Notes: generated from the sequence alone by a model not told the origin. A DNA stretch of 64,000 nucleotides from JBBQFI01 sp038237805 (GCA_038237805.1 JBBRYI010000001.1:248001-312000), one strand, 5' to 3'; positions 8,519 through 18,602 are shown, counted from the first letter of the stretch. A program made the numbers and translations.

Positions 8519-9774
8519 GTTGCCCAGCCTCTTATTTTCGCGTTTCGCGTTTCGCCTTTGCCGTTTAGCAGCGGTCTGAGAACCTCTTCCAGCCGCTGCT
8601 TAAACCTATCATACCCATAGGCGTCTATCGCTTTCCGCCGCAAGGCCGCCGGATCAAAAATGATGTCCGGTATCTGCATGCTGCACTTCAGCTTTGGAAA
8701 GCCCGGCCGTTGTTTCGCATCCGTTACGCCAGTTTTCAGCTTCTCAAATTCTCCGCCGTTAGTTTTTCTCGCAAGAATCGCGATAAGCGCGTCTGCGATT
8801 TGAGCGACATCATCGGGATCGATCAGAACGCCAATGGTGCCATCAAGTAAGGGGTCGACAGACCCATCTTTGTTTCCCGCCAACACCGCTTTACCGCAAA
8901 CCATCGCTTCAAGAAAAACGATGCCAAACCCTTCTCCTTTACTCGGCATGGCAAAAACATCGCAGAGATTATAGTGTTCGCGCAGCTCATGCTCCGGGAT
9001 ATAGCCAGCCAAGATTACATTTTCCTCGACACCCAGTTTCCGAACTAGAGCTTCGACGCGCGGCCGATCCGGTCCACGGCCGCCCAGTACATATCTTACG
9101 TCGGGGAACTGCTGCCTCACGGCTGGAATGGCACTCAAGAGCTGGTCATATCCTTTATAGCGCTCTGCGCTTGCTAATCGCGTGATGGTGAGAATGACTG
9201 GCTGGTTGGCACGGAGCCGATACCTCTTCAAAAGAAAACGAGGCTTAGGTCCCGACACGAACTGGTCTGAATCTACCGTGCAAGGAAAAAGCAATATATT
9301 GTCAGGGGCAATCCCGATTGCGACTGCCATTCGTTGTCGAGTGTATTCGCTAATAGCAAGCAACTTGTTCGCGTTTCGCAGCGCAGCGCGTACGTGCCGC
9401 GAACGCACTTCCCAAACGTCGATGCCATTACCTATCGCTACATAAGGAATTCCGAATGCCTTTTTCAACCAATTGGCGACTGGCGAAAAATTCGGATGCG
9501 TCGTAATAACCAAATCCGGGCGATCAAACGCCGCGCACCGAAATAGCTCAATCGAAAACGCGCTAGTCCTTAACCCCGGCGGCCACCAGCCAAGCGGCGT
9601 GAAACTAGTCGTCCAATCAAAAGCTGGTTCTGGAAAAGAAGTGTCATTCTTCGAGAATACACATATGCGCGCCTCCGGCATAATTTCCCGAAGCGCGCGA
9701 ACGAGAAATCGCGATAGCGTCTGAATACCTCCAATGGCCGAGGCATAATCCGGAACCCAGACATGAATCTTCAT
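8515..9774 (-). CDS. Glycosyltransferase, GT4 (group 1) family
   Basis: 419 residues of GT-B type. The N-terminal domain starts MKIHVWVPDYASAIGGIQTL, and the C-terminal donor site has the EX7E pattern in EGFGIVFLEAMVCGKAVLA, preceded by VILTITRLASAERYKGYDQL. Retaining sugar transfer to a lipid-linked glycan at the cytoplasmic face is the family role; donor and acceptor are unknown. The last residues (after LLNGKGETRNAKIRG) are encoded by a 7-bp repeat array, so the native C terminus was probably altered. The stop overlaps the next gene's ATG. Confidence 0.9.
   Translation of the reverse strand: MKIHVWVPDYASAIGGIQTLSRFLVRALREIMPEARICVFSKNDTSFPEPAFDWTTSFTPLGWWPPGLRTSAFSIELFRCAAFDRPDLVITTHPNFSPVANWLKKAFGIPYVAIGNGIDVWEVRSRHVRAALRNANKLLAISEYTRQRMAVAIGIAPDNILLFPCTVDSDQFVSGPKPRFLLKRYRLRANQPVILTITRLASAERYKGYDQLLSAIPAVRQQFPDVRYVLGGRGPDRPRVEALVRKLGVEENVILAGYIPEHELREHYNLCDVFAMPSKGEGFGIVFLEAMVCGKAVLAGNKDGSVDPLLDGTIGVLIDPDDVAQIADALIAILARKTNGGEFEKLKTGVTDAKQRPGFPKLKCSMQIPDIIFDPAALRRKAIDAYGYDRFKQRLEEVLRPLLNGKGETRNAKIRGWAT
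8534..8568. repeat. 7-bp array inside the 3' end of a glycosyltransferase gene
   Basis: Units ATTTTCG, CGTTTCG, CGTTTCG, CCTTTGC, CGTTTAG in an exact 7-base step. They are translated as the last residues of the GT4 protein. Confidence 0.75.
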
Positions 9775-9778
9775 CGGC

Positions 9779-9874
9779 GCGAAGTAGAAAGGCGAAAAGC
9801 GAAAGTAGAAAGATCGCGCACGTTTCGCTGGGTCTTCTGCAGCATTTCAGCGTTTCAGCGTTTCAGCGTTTTCT
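9779..9874. repeat. 7-bp array (GAAAGTA) followed by an 8-bp array (CGTTTCAG)
   Basis: GAAAGGC, GAAAAGC, GAAAGTA, GAAAGAT at 9787-9814 step by 7. CATTTCAG, CGTTTCAG, CGTTTCAG, CGTTTTCT at 9843-9874 step by 8 and run into the 3' end of the next GT4 gene, encoding its last residues (ENAETLKR). Confidence 0.75.
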
Positions 9875-11004
9875 CGAACAATTCGCTCATACAGCGTAAT
9901 CGTTTGTTGCACCGGCTCATCCCAGGAAAGGTCTCGCTTAACAGCTTCTGGATTAGCCATGAACTGACCTCGGCGCTGTGGATCAAGCATTACCCGCAAC
10001 CCTTCAGCTAATGACTCCACTCCGAGTGGGACGGCAAGACCAGCACGTCGATGAATGATGGGCGCGATTCCGCACGTGTTCGTCAGCAGCACTGGCACAC
10101 CCGCTGCCACCGCTTCACCAGCAGCATTACCGAAGCTTTCGTTTACGGAAGGCAAGACAAATAGATCAGCTATCCCGAGCGCCGCGCTTCGGTTCCCTTC
10201 ATAAAGCGGTCCTGCGAAAGTCACCCGATTGTTTAGTCGACGTGAGGCGATTAATTGCCGCAGCTGTGTCTCGTATGCTGGTTCAGTGAGCGGTCCGACG
10301 AGAACAAGCCGTGCATCAGACAACTTTGCTTCGACAAACGCGAGGATGAGTTGTTCAAGATTTTTGATCGGACTAATTCGGCCGATATACAGAATGACCT
10401 GCTCACGTGCCGAAATCCGCCATATCTGCTTTAGATGATCGCCGTTTGGTAGTTGCTCGAAGGATTTAATGTCAACACCGTTGCGGCGACGAACGATCTT
10501 CTCAGGATCAGCGATTTTGGCTAAGTCAACAGCTTCGGTTTCAGAGGCTGCGATCACCGCGGATGCATGACGCATCATGCTCTTCGTCAAGATTCTATTG
10601 TAAGCTTCTTTTCCTAACTGATGAGCTGCGCGAGGAGGATACATCCCGAGTGGTTCCAGGATAAACGGGGTCCTCGTGCCGCGCGCGCAGCGGGCAGAAA
10701 TTGGCGACAAAAGGTTATAAATGCCAAAGGCGTGAACTAGATCGGTAGCACCTATGGCCTTCCGAATTATCCTACGGTCTAGAGGCATTTGCTTTATTCC
10801 CCTACCAACCCAGCGAAGGTTCTCAACCGTAACACTGTCTACCGATCGCGATTCTGTTGAGCTACGCTTATTAGAAGCGAATGTCAGAACATGAATCGAA
10901 TGCCCGCGGGCTGCGATTCCGGCAGCCAAAGAATGAATCTTCCGCGGTGGCCCACCGAACTTCAACTCAGGAACATAGTAGGGCGTTGCATACACGATTC
11001 GCAT
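9847..11004 (-). CDS. Glycosyltransferase, GT4 family
   Basis: 385 residues, GT-B fold. The N terminus MRIVYATPYYVPELKFGGPPRKIHSL is a typical acceptor-side glycine loop. The donor side shows ILYIGRISPIKNLEQL and SFGNAAGEAVAAGVPVLLT, the EX7E region with one acidic residue replaced by Ser-Phe-Gly context. It starts one base after the stop of the polymerase gene. Its C terminus is encoded by an octamer tandem repeat. Confidence 0.9.
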   Translation of the reverse strand: MRIVYATPYYVPELKFGGPPRKIHSLAAGIAARGHSIHVLTFASNKRSSTESRSVDSVTVENLRWVGRGIKQMPLDRRIIRKAIGATDLVHAFGIYNLLSPISARCARGTRTPFILEPLGMYPPRAAHQLGKEAYNRILTKSMMRHASAVIAASETEAVDLAKIADPEKIVRRRNGVDIKSFEQLPNGDHLKQIWRISAREQVILYIGRISPIKNLEQLILAFVEAKLSDARLVLVGPLTEPAYETQLRQLIASRRLNNRVTFAGPLYEGNRSAALGIADLFVLPSVNESFGNAAGEAVAAGVPVLLTNTCGIAPIIHRRAGLAVPLGVESLAEGLRVMLDPQRRGQFMANPEAVKRDLSWDEPVQQTITLYERIVRENAETLKR

Positions 11005-12456
11005 TTACGCCCGCTTTGCCGAAGTGGAGCCGAATTGCGGACTCTGCCTCACGAGTTGCGCCGAGCCACAGAAGACACGCAGGAAGATAATGCTCACGAT
11101 GATGAATTGCAGGATGTTGCCGAACAACACTACCGCTGATGTGCCGATACCGTTTAGGAATACCATCATCACGGTTGCATAGATGGCTTGCCCCCCAAGG
11201 TTCCCGGGAGCGTTCAAGATTCGGTTTAGCACAGCGAAAACCAGACCTTGTATACCCATGATCACGATCACTCCAGCCCAGGAAAAATTTGCGTATGCTT
11301 CGGCTACAAATCCGGCGCCAATGTTGGTTCCGTGAGATTCCCGGTCGGGGAAGCGAAAGCCGTAGGCATAATCGACAAGGTCAGTGGCCTCATTTGCTCT
11401 TGGCTTATTCGGCCAGAACAGACGGGGAATGAAAGTTACTAACATATAGCGATAACTTTCGCCGCGTAAAAACGGTACGCTTTCTGGTGTCAGGCTTTTG
11501 ACGTAAGCTAGTTTATGGAGCAGATCGATCCGCTGCAGAGAACGACGAAATGCATTATCCTCCTCATCTGGGCTGGTCGGATCTTTAAGCTCGAAGTAAG
11601 TGGTTTGCGCCGCCTTGACCCAGTTAGCGATCCGATCCAGTGGTCCGACTCTTTCTTCCGCCGCCCATGTCAGATTGCGGTACTCATACTTCACTGGGTT
11701 TACCACTAAGAAAAACAACAGAAGTCCAATCCCGAGTAGCCATGGAAAGCGATTTCGAACGTGCCATCTCACGACTAAGACGAGTAACAATGGTAGAACC
11801 GCAGGTTCCAACATGCCGCTTAGCAAACCAATTATTGTCGTGAAGCTCGCCACCGCGACGAGCGAGCCCTGACTTCGTCGACCTTCGAAGGCATCATACG
11901 CGAGTACCACCAATCCGATGTAAAGCTGCCCGGCCGCTGCCGTAAGAAGCGCACTGTACGTCGGATCAACAGATTCATACAGCGTACTGAAGATTCGTGC
12001 TCCGAGGCCGACCGCGAGACATGCGATAATGTATGTCTGTCGCGCCGCGAAAGGTATCTCCAGAAACAACCGTCGCAGTCCCAAGTCTTTCGTTACTCGT
12101 TCAGTGAGGTAGAACAGGATTACGCCCGCGGTCACTCCGCAGATCGCGAGTAAGACACATTGCTCGACAAGCTCCCAGTGCAAGTCCACTCGCTGGCTTG
12201 CGATCGTTATCCAATTTGGAGTGAGATAAACGGCCACGGCATAGGCAAAGCCATAGGCAAGGCAGATCAACTCAAACATTGGAAGACCTTCGTGGCCACG
12301 CCGATACCAGAGTGCCAGCGGGAAAGTGCACATTGCCCAAAGTAACCAAGCGCAAAGGAAAACAAAAAGCGGCACCGGCTCTAGCTGCCAAAAACTGAAA
12401 AGTCCGGCAAAAAGCGCCAGGTTCAGAACATACAATTGCCAGCTACGGTGGATCAT
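11005..12456 (-). CDS. Wzy-like O-antigen/oligosaccharide polymerase
   Basis: About 483 residues with roughly ten hydrophobic helices (for example LYVLNLALFAGLFSF, LPLLLVLVVRWHV, VVLFGNILQFIIVSIIFL) and a large loop before the last helices (FIPRLFWPNKPRANEATD). This matches repeat-unit polymerases of the Wzy/EpsG type, which are known by topology more than motif. ATG 12456 overlaps the preceding stop as ATGA, so it is preferred over the in-frame start at 12534, which would put 26 extra residues in the neighbouring gene. Confidence 0.78.
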   Translation of the reverse strand: MIHRSWQLYVLNLALFAGLFSFWQLEPVPLFVFLCAWLLWAMCTFPLALWYRRGHEGLPMFELICLAYGFAYAVAVYLTPNWITIASQRVDLHWELVEQCVLLAICGVTAGVILFYLTERVTKDLGLRRLFLEIPFAARQTYIIACLAVGLGARIFSTLYESVDPTYSALLTAAAGQLYIGLVVLAYDAFEGRRSQGSLVAVASFTTIIGLLSGMLEPAVLPLLLVLVVRWHVRNRFPWLLGIGLLLFFLVVNPVKYEYRNLTWAAEERVGPLDRIANWVKAAQTTYFELKDPTSPDEEDNAFRRSLQRIDLLHKLAYVKSLTPESVPFLRGESYRYMLVTFIPRLFWPNKPRANEATDLVDYAYGFRFPDRESHGTNIGAGFVAEAYANFSWAGVIVIMGIQGLVFAVLNRILNAPGNLGGQAIYATVMMVFLNGIGTSAVVLFGNILQFIIVSIIFLRVFCGSAQLVRQSPQFGSTSAKRA

Positions 12457-13475
12457 GGATTCGTGGTTGAGGTTACTTCCAAGAGAATTTCGCGTAGCCG
12501 GTCGGCATAGGTGTTTTGACCGTTGACGATCCAATTATACACAGCATTCCGCATTCTTGTTCTTTCCGCAGGCGCGCGGAGCAACGACTTAGTTTTTCCG
12601 ATCATCTCAGTCGGTGAGGAAAAGTAAGCGACGCGGTCCCCGTCGTTGCCGAAAATCTCCCGATGCTCCTCCGTATCTTCAACGAGCATACAAGCACCAG
12701 TTGCGGGAAGCTCGAAAGTTCGCATCGAATGACCGTCACGATTCTCATGTCTTACTAAACACAGCGCGACTTTGCATTGTCTCGCTTCCTCGCGAATCGT
12801 TGCAATGTCAGCTTCTCCCCGCGAATTCGGTCTTGTGACAGCATAGCGTTCCCATCCCTTACCGTGTAAGCGAAGATCAAAACCTTCTTTGATCGCTGCA
12901 GAAATATAGCTGAATCTGTTATCTTCCACATGACCGGCAAAGAACAGATCGGACTTTTCGTCATTACGGTTGCAGGAACTCCGATAGAAAAGCTCCGGAT
13001 CGTAGCCGAATCGCAGATACTCCACGTTGGCGCAGCCATACGCCCGTAAATCCGCGATATTAGACCGACGTGGTGTGAAGAGCACATCATACAGGCAAAG
13101 CGTTTTCATGAACCACGGCGAATGCATTCGCGGATTAAAAGGGTCATCAGTTAGAAAATTAACTGTACGAATACCTGCCTCTCGGCAGGAACGAAGCGTG
13201 CCCTTTGCGACCCCAGCACGTCCCGTCACTAGCACAATAGCAGGGCGAAATTCCGAGCATGCCTGCATCACACGTTTGTTGAAAGTCCGAAAGCGAAGAG
13301 GTCGGCGACCCCGTAAACGCCACGCCAGAGATTGTCGAATGGTTCCTATAGACCACGCTTCGTTGGAGTCACATAGCACTGCCTCGATTCCTACGTGCTG
13401 AGCGCCGCGCCATAAGGAACCACCGATGTTAGAACCCCCACCGGCACCGGCTATTAGAACTCGGATCTGCGACAT
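12453..13475 (-). CDS. CgeB/YkvP-like glycosyltransferase (Glyco_trans_1_2 type)
   Basis: 340 residues. The C-terminal half has the pattern TFELPATGACMLVEDTEEH then FSSPTEMIGKTKSLL, as in CgeB-like glycosyltransferases. The N terminus (IRVLIAGAGGGSNIGGSL) is a glycine-rich loop. Start and stop overlap both neighbours (TAATG with the GT2 gene, ATGA with the polymerase gene), pointing to translational coupling. Confidence 0.8.
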   Translation of the reverse strand: MSQIRVLIAGAGGGSNIGGSLWRGAQHVGIEAVLCDSNEAWSIGTIRQSLAWRLRGRRPLRFRTFNKRVMQACSEFRPAIVLVTGRAGVAKGTLRSCREAGIRTVNFLTDDPFNPRMHSPWFMKTLCLYDVLFTPRRSNIADLRAYGCANVEYLRFGYDPELFYRSSCNRNDEKSDLFFAGHVEDNRFSYISAAIKEGFDLRLHGKGWERYAVTRPNSRGEADIATIREEARQCKVALCLVRHENRDGHSMRTFELPATGACMLVEDTEEHREIFGNDGDRVAYFSSPTEMIGKTKSLLRAPAERTRMRNAVYNWIVNGQNTYADRLREILLEVTSTTNP

Positions 13476-14629
13476 TAACCCATGACATCGAAGCGGGCAG
13501 AGTTAGCCTGGCGTCTTCGTCGAACAAACTCGGCAACCCTGTGACGAATGCGAGTAAACATTGACGATGGGGTGACCAAAGCAATCATTGTGACCGTCAG
13601 GTAGAGTAGCCAGAGATATGTCTTGTGTGCGAGCTTCAGCGGGTATTCAGGTAAACGATACGCCGGCCAAAGATCTCGCGCGACAGCCACACCCCAGCTC
13701 CAGTTGGCTAGGCGCCGATATTCGAGCACCCAATATGGGTAAGTAATAGAAAGCAGTTGCTTCCAAACTGTAAAGCAGAGGAACGAGCGCTCCTCTTCGG
13801 AAACATAGGGTAGGATCGCATCAGCCGTGACTCGAGCGACTGAGTCGAGTCCTGTATGCTTCGGTTTAAAGGTCCACCCCGCGTTTTTGTAACGGTTTCG
13901 GTACGTCTCAGGCACAAGCTCCCCCCCAAGGCGGATATGATCACGAATTGCGCTCACATCAATCCCACCCATTCGTCCGCCAGAAGCTATTATGCGGCAG
14001 GCAAGGAAAATTTGGTAGTAGATAGAGCTATCCCACCTGTCGGTCTCGTGTTTCGCAGCTTCGGACGTCTTGTAGATTAGGCCGCTGACGAAGCTAAATG
14101 CGCGGAAGTAATGTGCCGCCGCGCTAGGACCTGAACCAAGAACACGCGTCCCATAAGCTCGCTTCGATACTTCACCAGATTGCCAATCTTCATAATTGGT
14201 GATGGCTACTTCAGGATAGGCTAGTTGCTTCAAGGCATGAGCGATCTCCTGCAATGTCGAGCATGTAGCAAGCGCATCGTCGTTTCCTAATAGAATCACG
14301 TAGCGCCCACGCGCAGCGCCCAGGCAGAAGCGAATGTTGCGATCGTAGCCGAGATTTGTCGGCTGCGCGTAGTAGCGATAGGAGCGGCCGGATTGATCCA
14401 AGACGGGAGGAATGACATCATTGGAATCGTCGGACGATTTGTCATCGGAAATGAGTATCTCGAAGTCGTCGTAGGTCTGTCCAAACACGCTCGCGAGGTT
14501 TACCTCGAGATACTTACGTCTCTTGTACTGCGGAATCACAACCGTCAAAAAAGGCTGCGTAATAGAATCTCGTTGTGCGATGGGTCTCGCCAAGGACGAA
14601 GCTGCCATCTGAGGGGTAGTGGCATGCAT
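13475..14629 (-). CDS. Glycosyltransferase, GT2 family
   Basis: 384 residues. GT-A fold N terminus: FLTVVIPQYKRRKYLEVNL, SVFGQTYDDFEILISDDKSSDDS, then GRYVILLGNDDAL as the DXD-like site. Two hydrophobic stretches near the C terminus (LWLLYLTVTMIALVTPSSMF) suggest membrane association. Inverting transfer of a sugar to a growing glycan is the family role. TAATG overlaps on both sides. Confidence 0.88.
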   Translation of the reverse strand: MHATTPQMAASSLARPIAQRDSITQPFLTVVIPQYKRRKYLEVNLASVFGQTYDDFEILISDDKSSDDSNDVIPPVLDQSGRSYRYYAQPTNLGYDRNIRFCLGAARGRYVILLGNDDALATCSTLQEIAHALKQLAYPEVAITNYEDWQSGEVSKRAYGTRVLGSGPSAAAHYFRAFSFVSGLIYKTSEAAKHETDRWDSSIYYQIFLACRIIASGGRMGGIDVSAIRDHIRLGGELVPETYRNRYKNAGWTFKPKHTGLDSVARVTADAILPYVSEEERSFLCFTVWKQLLSITYPYWVLEYRRLANWSWGVAVARDLWPAYRLPEYPLKLAHKTYLWLLYLTVTMIALVTPSSMFTRIRHRVAEFVRRRRQANSARFDVMG

Positions 14630-15318
14630 TAGGGGCGCGCCTCCACGAACAGCGTGTAATCGGCCCGGTTGTCGAGCAACTCTAAATCGGGCGTCGCACC
14701 CTCTTGATATGATTTGCGCTCCACGGTCCTAAATCCGACCTGAGAAAGAGCTTTGGAGAGTAACTCAAAATCGTAGGCGTAGCGGTGCTGCGAAAAACCA
14801 GTTTCAGTTCCGGTGAAAAAGAAATCATGCAGCATTAATTCCTTCTCACCACGTCGGTATAACTCCCACGCGTATTCAAGGTCCGGCACGGCGATTCGCA
14901 CCACGCCGGAAGGCTTGAGAACCCGGAAACATTCTCCCAAAAACCTATGGGCTAGCTCTTTATCCAGGTGTTCCAAAAAGTGGGAGGAGAAAACAAAGTC
15001 TAGCGTCTTCTCACGAAACGGGAGTCCATAATCGATATTGTGATAGATGAATCGATTATCTCGCAGCGTTTGCCGATAAGTCGCTTCAAAATAAAACTTG
15101 CGCGCTCCTGAAATCCTATAACCGAAGCTCTGTAACCAACTCGGTTTTCCAGCCAGCCAGGCATTCAGACTGCCGTCGAGATTTAACCAACCAGGCGCAA
15201 CGGTGAGTCCACATCCAATATTCAGTTTGTTAGCGGTGTTTGCGGGAACTTCGACTCTCTGGTGCCGATAAAGCCGCCCAAGCAGTCCCGAAAGCGATTC
15301 AATAATTTTCCTCGTCAT
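14629..15318 (-). CDS. SAM-dependent methyltransferase (class I)
   Basis: 229 residues. KLNIGCGLTVAPGWLNLDG is the SAM-binding glycine motif with the acidic residue of motif II, and FVFSSHFLEHLDKELAHRFLGECFRVLKPSGVV is the usual Methyltransf_11 post-motif region. Such enzymes in glycan loci methylate sugars or lipid-linked intermediates. Substrate unknown. Confidence 0.85.
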   Translation of the reverse strand: MTRKIIESLSGLLGRLYRHQRVEVPANTANKLNIGCGLTVAPGWLNLDGSLNAWLAGKPSWLQSFGYRISGARKFYFEATYRQTLRDNRFIYHNIDYGLPFREKTLDFVFSSHFLEHLDKELAHRFLGECFRVLKPSGVVRIAVPDLEYAWELYRRGEKELMLHDFFFTGTETGFSQHRYAYDFELLSKALSQVGFRTVERKSYQEGATPDLELLDNRADYTLFVEARP

Positions 15319-15433
15319 CGTTCAAGCAGTTAGCGCATTCATCCCTCCGACATGGGAACGCAGGGCGAAACTAAAAGATGCGATAGGATGACCACTCGGC
15401 ACATACAACGGTCGAGTCTGGACCAGACTTCGT

Positions 15434-16231
15434 CTAACGGGGTGGAGGAAACGCGATAATCTGACCCCACAGTCCGCTCGGGTCTGGCCATCCTCGATCC
15501 AAGCGTTTGACGTGCTCATCATTTTCCGTCCTGAACGCAGAGTAATTATGTCCTGAAAAAATCTTGCCCACGGCGAGGTCCTGATCCGGATTGTGAAGGT
15601 CAACTAGGATGATTGGTTTCGCTTCCTTAAGCACTCGAGTAGCTCCAGCAAGCACCTTCGACTCTCCGCCTTCTACATCAATTTTTATGAAGTCAGGCGC
15701 CTGATTACCTTCGCGATAAGCAAATTCGTCCAAACTCGTCGTGCGGACGGACACCGTCTGGTCTGATACTAAGGCGGCATTGTCGAGGTGCGAGGCTCCG
15801 TGATGATGCCCAGTGCTGAATGTTGCTACACCTGTTACATCGGATACAGCCAAGGGGACCGGTGTGACATTGGCGATTTTGTTTAGGCGCAAATTTTCTT
15901 CAAGGGAACTGGAAATTTCTGAAGCTGGTTCGAAGGCGTAAACGTGTCCTTTGCCGGCGAGGCGGGCCATCAACAAAGTGTGGATACCATAATTCGCACC
16001 GACGTCATATACGACCGCATCCGGTCCGATATGTTTTACCATTAGCTCCTGCGCCTCGCGCTCCCACCCACCCAGAATGGGCGACAAACCATAGCCAGAG
16101 AAAACTCGGTAGCGAATGCCGCGTCCCGGACCAGCTAGTATTCCCCGCACTGCGCCTTCTCTATAAATAGTAGCAGTCAGCAACTGCTTCAAAATTCTCT
16201 TGCCAGCGTTTTCTTCGGAGGCTCCAATCAT
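15434..16231 (-). CDS. FkbM-family methyltransferase
   Basis: About 265 residues from ATG 16231, four bases after the stop of the preceding gene. Motif VVYDVGANYGIHTLLMARL with YAFEP, and later FIKIDVEGGESKVLAGA, are FkbM signatures. Known members O-methylate sugars and polyketides. The open frame extends upstream to 16420 but that part lies inside the neighbour and is rejected. The 115 bases downstream to 15318 hold no recognisable feature. Confidence 0.88.
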   Translation of the reverse strand: MIGASEENAGKRILKQLLTATIYREGAVRGILAGPGRGIRYRVFSGYGLSPILGGWEREAQELMVKHIGPDAVVYDVGANYGIHTLLMARLAGKGHVYAFEPASEISSSLEENLRLNKIANVTPVPLAVSDVTGVATFSTGHHHGASHLDNAALVSDQTVSVRTTSLDEFAYREGNQAPDFIKIDVEGGESKVLAGATRVLKEAKPIILVDLHNPDQDLAVGKIFSGHNYSAFRTENDEHVKRLDRGWPDPSGLWGQIIAFPPPR

Positions 16232-16235
16232 AAAC

Positions 16236-17414
16236 TCAGTTCTCGTCGAGCAACAGCCGAGCGACGGGCGCAAACTGCTTTTCGTAATTCCACTCTTCTC
16301 GGATTCGAGTTTTTCCGCGTTCGCCCATTGCTTTTGCCTCATCTCGGTTATGGGAGAACCATAACAATGCGTCTGCAATACTCTCAAGATCACTCGGATC
16401 ACACGATTTCGCATAACCATTCGCTACATACATTTCCTCCCAATCCTTGAGTTGCGACACTAGGAGAGCCAGGCCACAGGCGAGATAGTCAAACGGCTTA
16501 TTCGATGCTCCAGCCATCGTTTGATGGTTATAGTCCGTGCTCTGCAATGGCATCAGTGCCAACCCGACGTCAGCCAATCGACACTCCCGTAACAAGTCGT
16601 CGCGTAGCGGAATCGCGCCAAGAAAAGTCACACGATCAGATATGCGTAACTTGTCCGCTTGTTCGCGCAGGTAGCCGGAATAGCCACTACATCCCACCGT
16701 TTCATACCCGGCGATCCGTAGCACCATCTTCGACGGTGTGTGTTTGATCGCGCTAAGGATAGTCACTGGCAGACGCTCTGGCACGATCGAGCCGTGGAAA
16801 AAAAGAACAAGCGAATCAGATGTTCGCGCACGCCGTGGCCCGTCCGAAAGATCGTGCAAAGATGGGCAATTCCAGACCGAATAGATAGGCTGCTTCGTGA
16901 GCGTAGTAGAGCGCAATGATGTCGCCCGCCCGTCATTCGGCGCGATGCACACCTGCGCGCGCCGGGCTGCTCTGCGTCGGGCCCACAAGACAAAGCGGAT
17001 GAAGGGAGTATCCTTCGATTTCGAAGTCGATGCCTCCGCCGTATAGTTGAAGGCGGACAGTGGCACATCGTTTTCGTGGTAAGCACTGCACCAAAAGTAT
17101 CCAAGTAGTAGGAGGACCGGGCACGCAAACCAGTCGCAGCCACAAATCTTGTCCGGGCGAAACCGAATCGCCTGCCAGAAAGCCCAAGCGCCGAAAGCAA
17201 GGTAATGAAACTTTTGTTTCCAGCCAGGAGGGCAATAACGGAAGCGGCGGATTGTGACACCCGGCGGGAGAGCTATCTCAAGTCGGTCCGCTCCAAACGG
17301 AGCTCCGATTCCAAGAACCAACACAGTCGCACCACTATCGGCGAGCACGCGCGCGCCATGCTCTAACGGCGGATAAGCGCCTGGGTTAGCATAAATAAAA
17401 TAAAGTATCTTCAA
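16236..17414 (-). CDS. Glycosyltransferase, GT4-like
   Basis: 392 residues. The N terminus MKILYFIYANPGAYPPLEHGARVL is a GT-B acceptor domain, and the C-terminal half has VLRIAGYETVG, VTFLGAIPLRDDLL and KPFDYLACGLALLVSQLKDWEEM, the donor region of group 1 transferases. Donor and acceptor unknown. It is followed closely by an FkbM methyltransferase. Confidence 0.83.
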   Translation of the reverse strand: MKILYFIYANPGAYPPLEHGARVLADSGATVLVLGIGAPFGADRLEIALPPGVTIRRFRYCPPGWKQKFHYLAFGAWAFWQAIRFRPDKICGCDWFACPVLLLLGYFWCSAYHENDVPLSAFNYTAEASTSKSKDTPFIRFVLWARRRAARRAQVCIAPNDGRATSLRSTTLTKQPIYSVWNCPSLHDLSDGPRRARTSDSLVLFFHGSIVPERLPVTILSAIKHTPSKMVLRIAGYETVGCSGYSGYLREQADKLRISDRVTFLGAIPLRDDLLRECRLADVGLALMPLQSTDYNHQTMAGASNKPFDYLACGLALLVSQLKDWEEMYVANGYAKSCDPSDLESIADALLWFSHNRDEAKAMGERGKTRIREEWNYEKQFAPVARLLLDEN

Positions 17415-17426
17415 GCCGAGCGCTGC

Positions 17427-18587
17427 CTATCTGCGTTGCAGCACCACACTTAGTGACTTTACAAGCAGATCGGTTTCAGAAATTCCAGCGCGGAGTAGCT
17501 TAACCCATTTTTCCCGATAGTTCTCTCGGAAGCGAAGGCCCTCGGAGCTAATCTTTGCGATGACGAACCTGATGTGAAAGTCACGTTCAAAATATTTGAG
17601 GTACTCAGAGGCTGTGGCGAAGGAAAATTGCTCATGTAGTGCCCAGAAGGGCAGATTAGGATCAGGCTGCTTGTCGAAAACCGTGCGGTCGCGCAGCCGA
17701 GCGCTATATTCGCTCTCGTCGAGCAGCAGATGATCATACCCCGCCGCCGGGCCGAACGCAGTAATGCAATGATCTCCCCCGAAACAATAGTACAATGGAC
17801 CGAAGGAATGAAATGCCCAGCCACCCCTTACTAGGACTCGTGCAGTTTCTGTCACCATCGCACTCAGGTTTCTCACGTGCTCAAGCACCGCACTTGATAC
17901 TATAAGGTCGAAGCTTTCGCCTTGATAGGGTATGGCTTCGATCGAACCCTGCGTAAAATTAACATCTGTTCGGTAGGATCTACGAAGGATGGGGATAATC
18001 TCCGACCACTGTCGCTGAAGCGAGTAAACGTCGATCCCATCCAACCTGCGGATGCCGCGGCGCAACCAAAATTGCACATCTTCCGCCGCAACATAGCACC
18101 CGGGAACTAGAACTCTGGAGATTGGATGTCGTCGTTGAAGCCGGAGGAGCGTCGCAAGTCCTGCGTCGTCCGCAAAACGCTCGTCGAGTGCAAGAAGATC
18201 ATACTGTATTGCCAGACGAGCGCTTAAGTGGGCGCGAATGAACGGCTGCGCAACTGTAAGTACCGGCAAGGCGATTTTTCGGGATATCCGTCGTTTCAAG
18301 GTCTCGGTCGTATGTAAGGCAAAAACATGTCCAACGAAATCACTTATGTCATCGGGGATTAAGGCTTGAATGCATTTTGAATGACTGTCCTTCCGTCGTT
18401 GTACTTCGAGTACGCGCACAATTCTAGTAGTCCATCTTCGCTGTCCGTTTCCAAACCAGATATCGCTTGCCGAAAGTCCGCCACCATTACCTGCAGCAAT
18501 CAGCGTATGACGATCGACCGACAGTGCCTTGCAAGCGCGCGTAGTTAGGAGTGAACTTAATGAAGTTCGGTCGTGCCCCGACAACAC
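17427..18587 (-). CDS. SAM-dependent methyltransferase with an N-terminal extension
   Basis: 386 residues. The methyltransferase part lies in the second half: RVLVPGCYVAAEDVQFWLRRG then GIDVYSLQ, and FDLIVSSAVLEHVRNLSAMVTETARVLVRGGW. The first 150 residues are not recognised. Spaced 12 and 15 bases from its neighbours in the long - strand operon. Confidence 0.8.
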   Translation of the reverse strand: MLSGHDRTSLSSLLTTRACKALSVDRHTLIAAGNGGGLSASDIWFGNGQRRWTTRIVRVLEVQRRKDSHSKCIQALIPDDISDFVGHVFALHTTETLKRRISRKIALPVLTVAQPFIRAHLSARLAIQYDLLALDERFADDAGLATLLRLQRRHPISRVLVPGCYVAAEDVQFWLRRGIRRLDGIDVYSLQRQWSEIIPILRRSYRTDVNFTQGSIEAIPYQGESFDLIVSSAVLEHVRNLSAMVTETARVLVRGGWAFHSFGPLYYCFGGDHCITAFGPAAGYDHLLLDESEYSARLRDRTVFDKQPDPNLPFWALHEQFSFATASEYLKYFERDFHIRFVIAKISSEGLRFRENYREKWVKLLRAGISETDLLVKSLSVVLQRR

Positions 18588-18602
18588 GCCCGATCTTCAT
18601 CA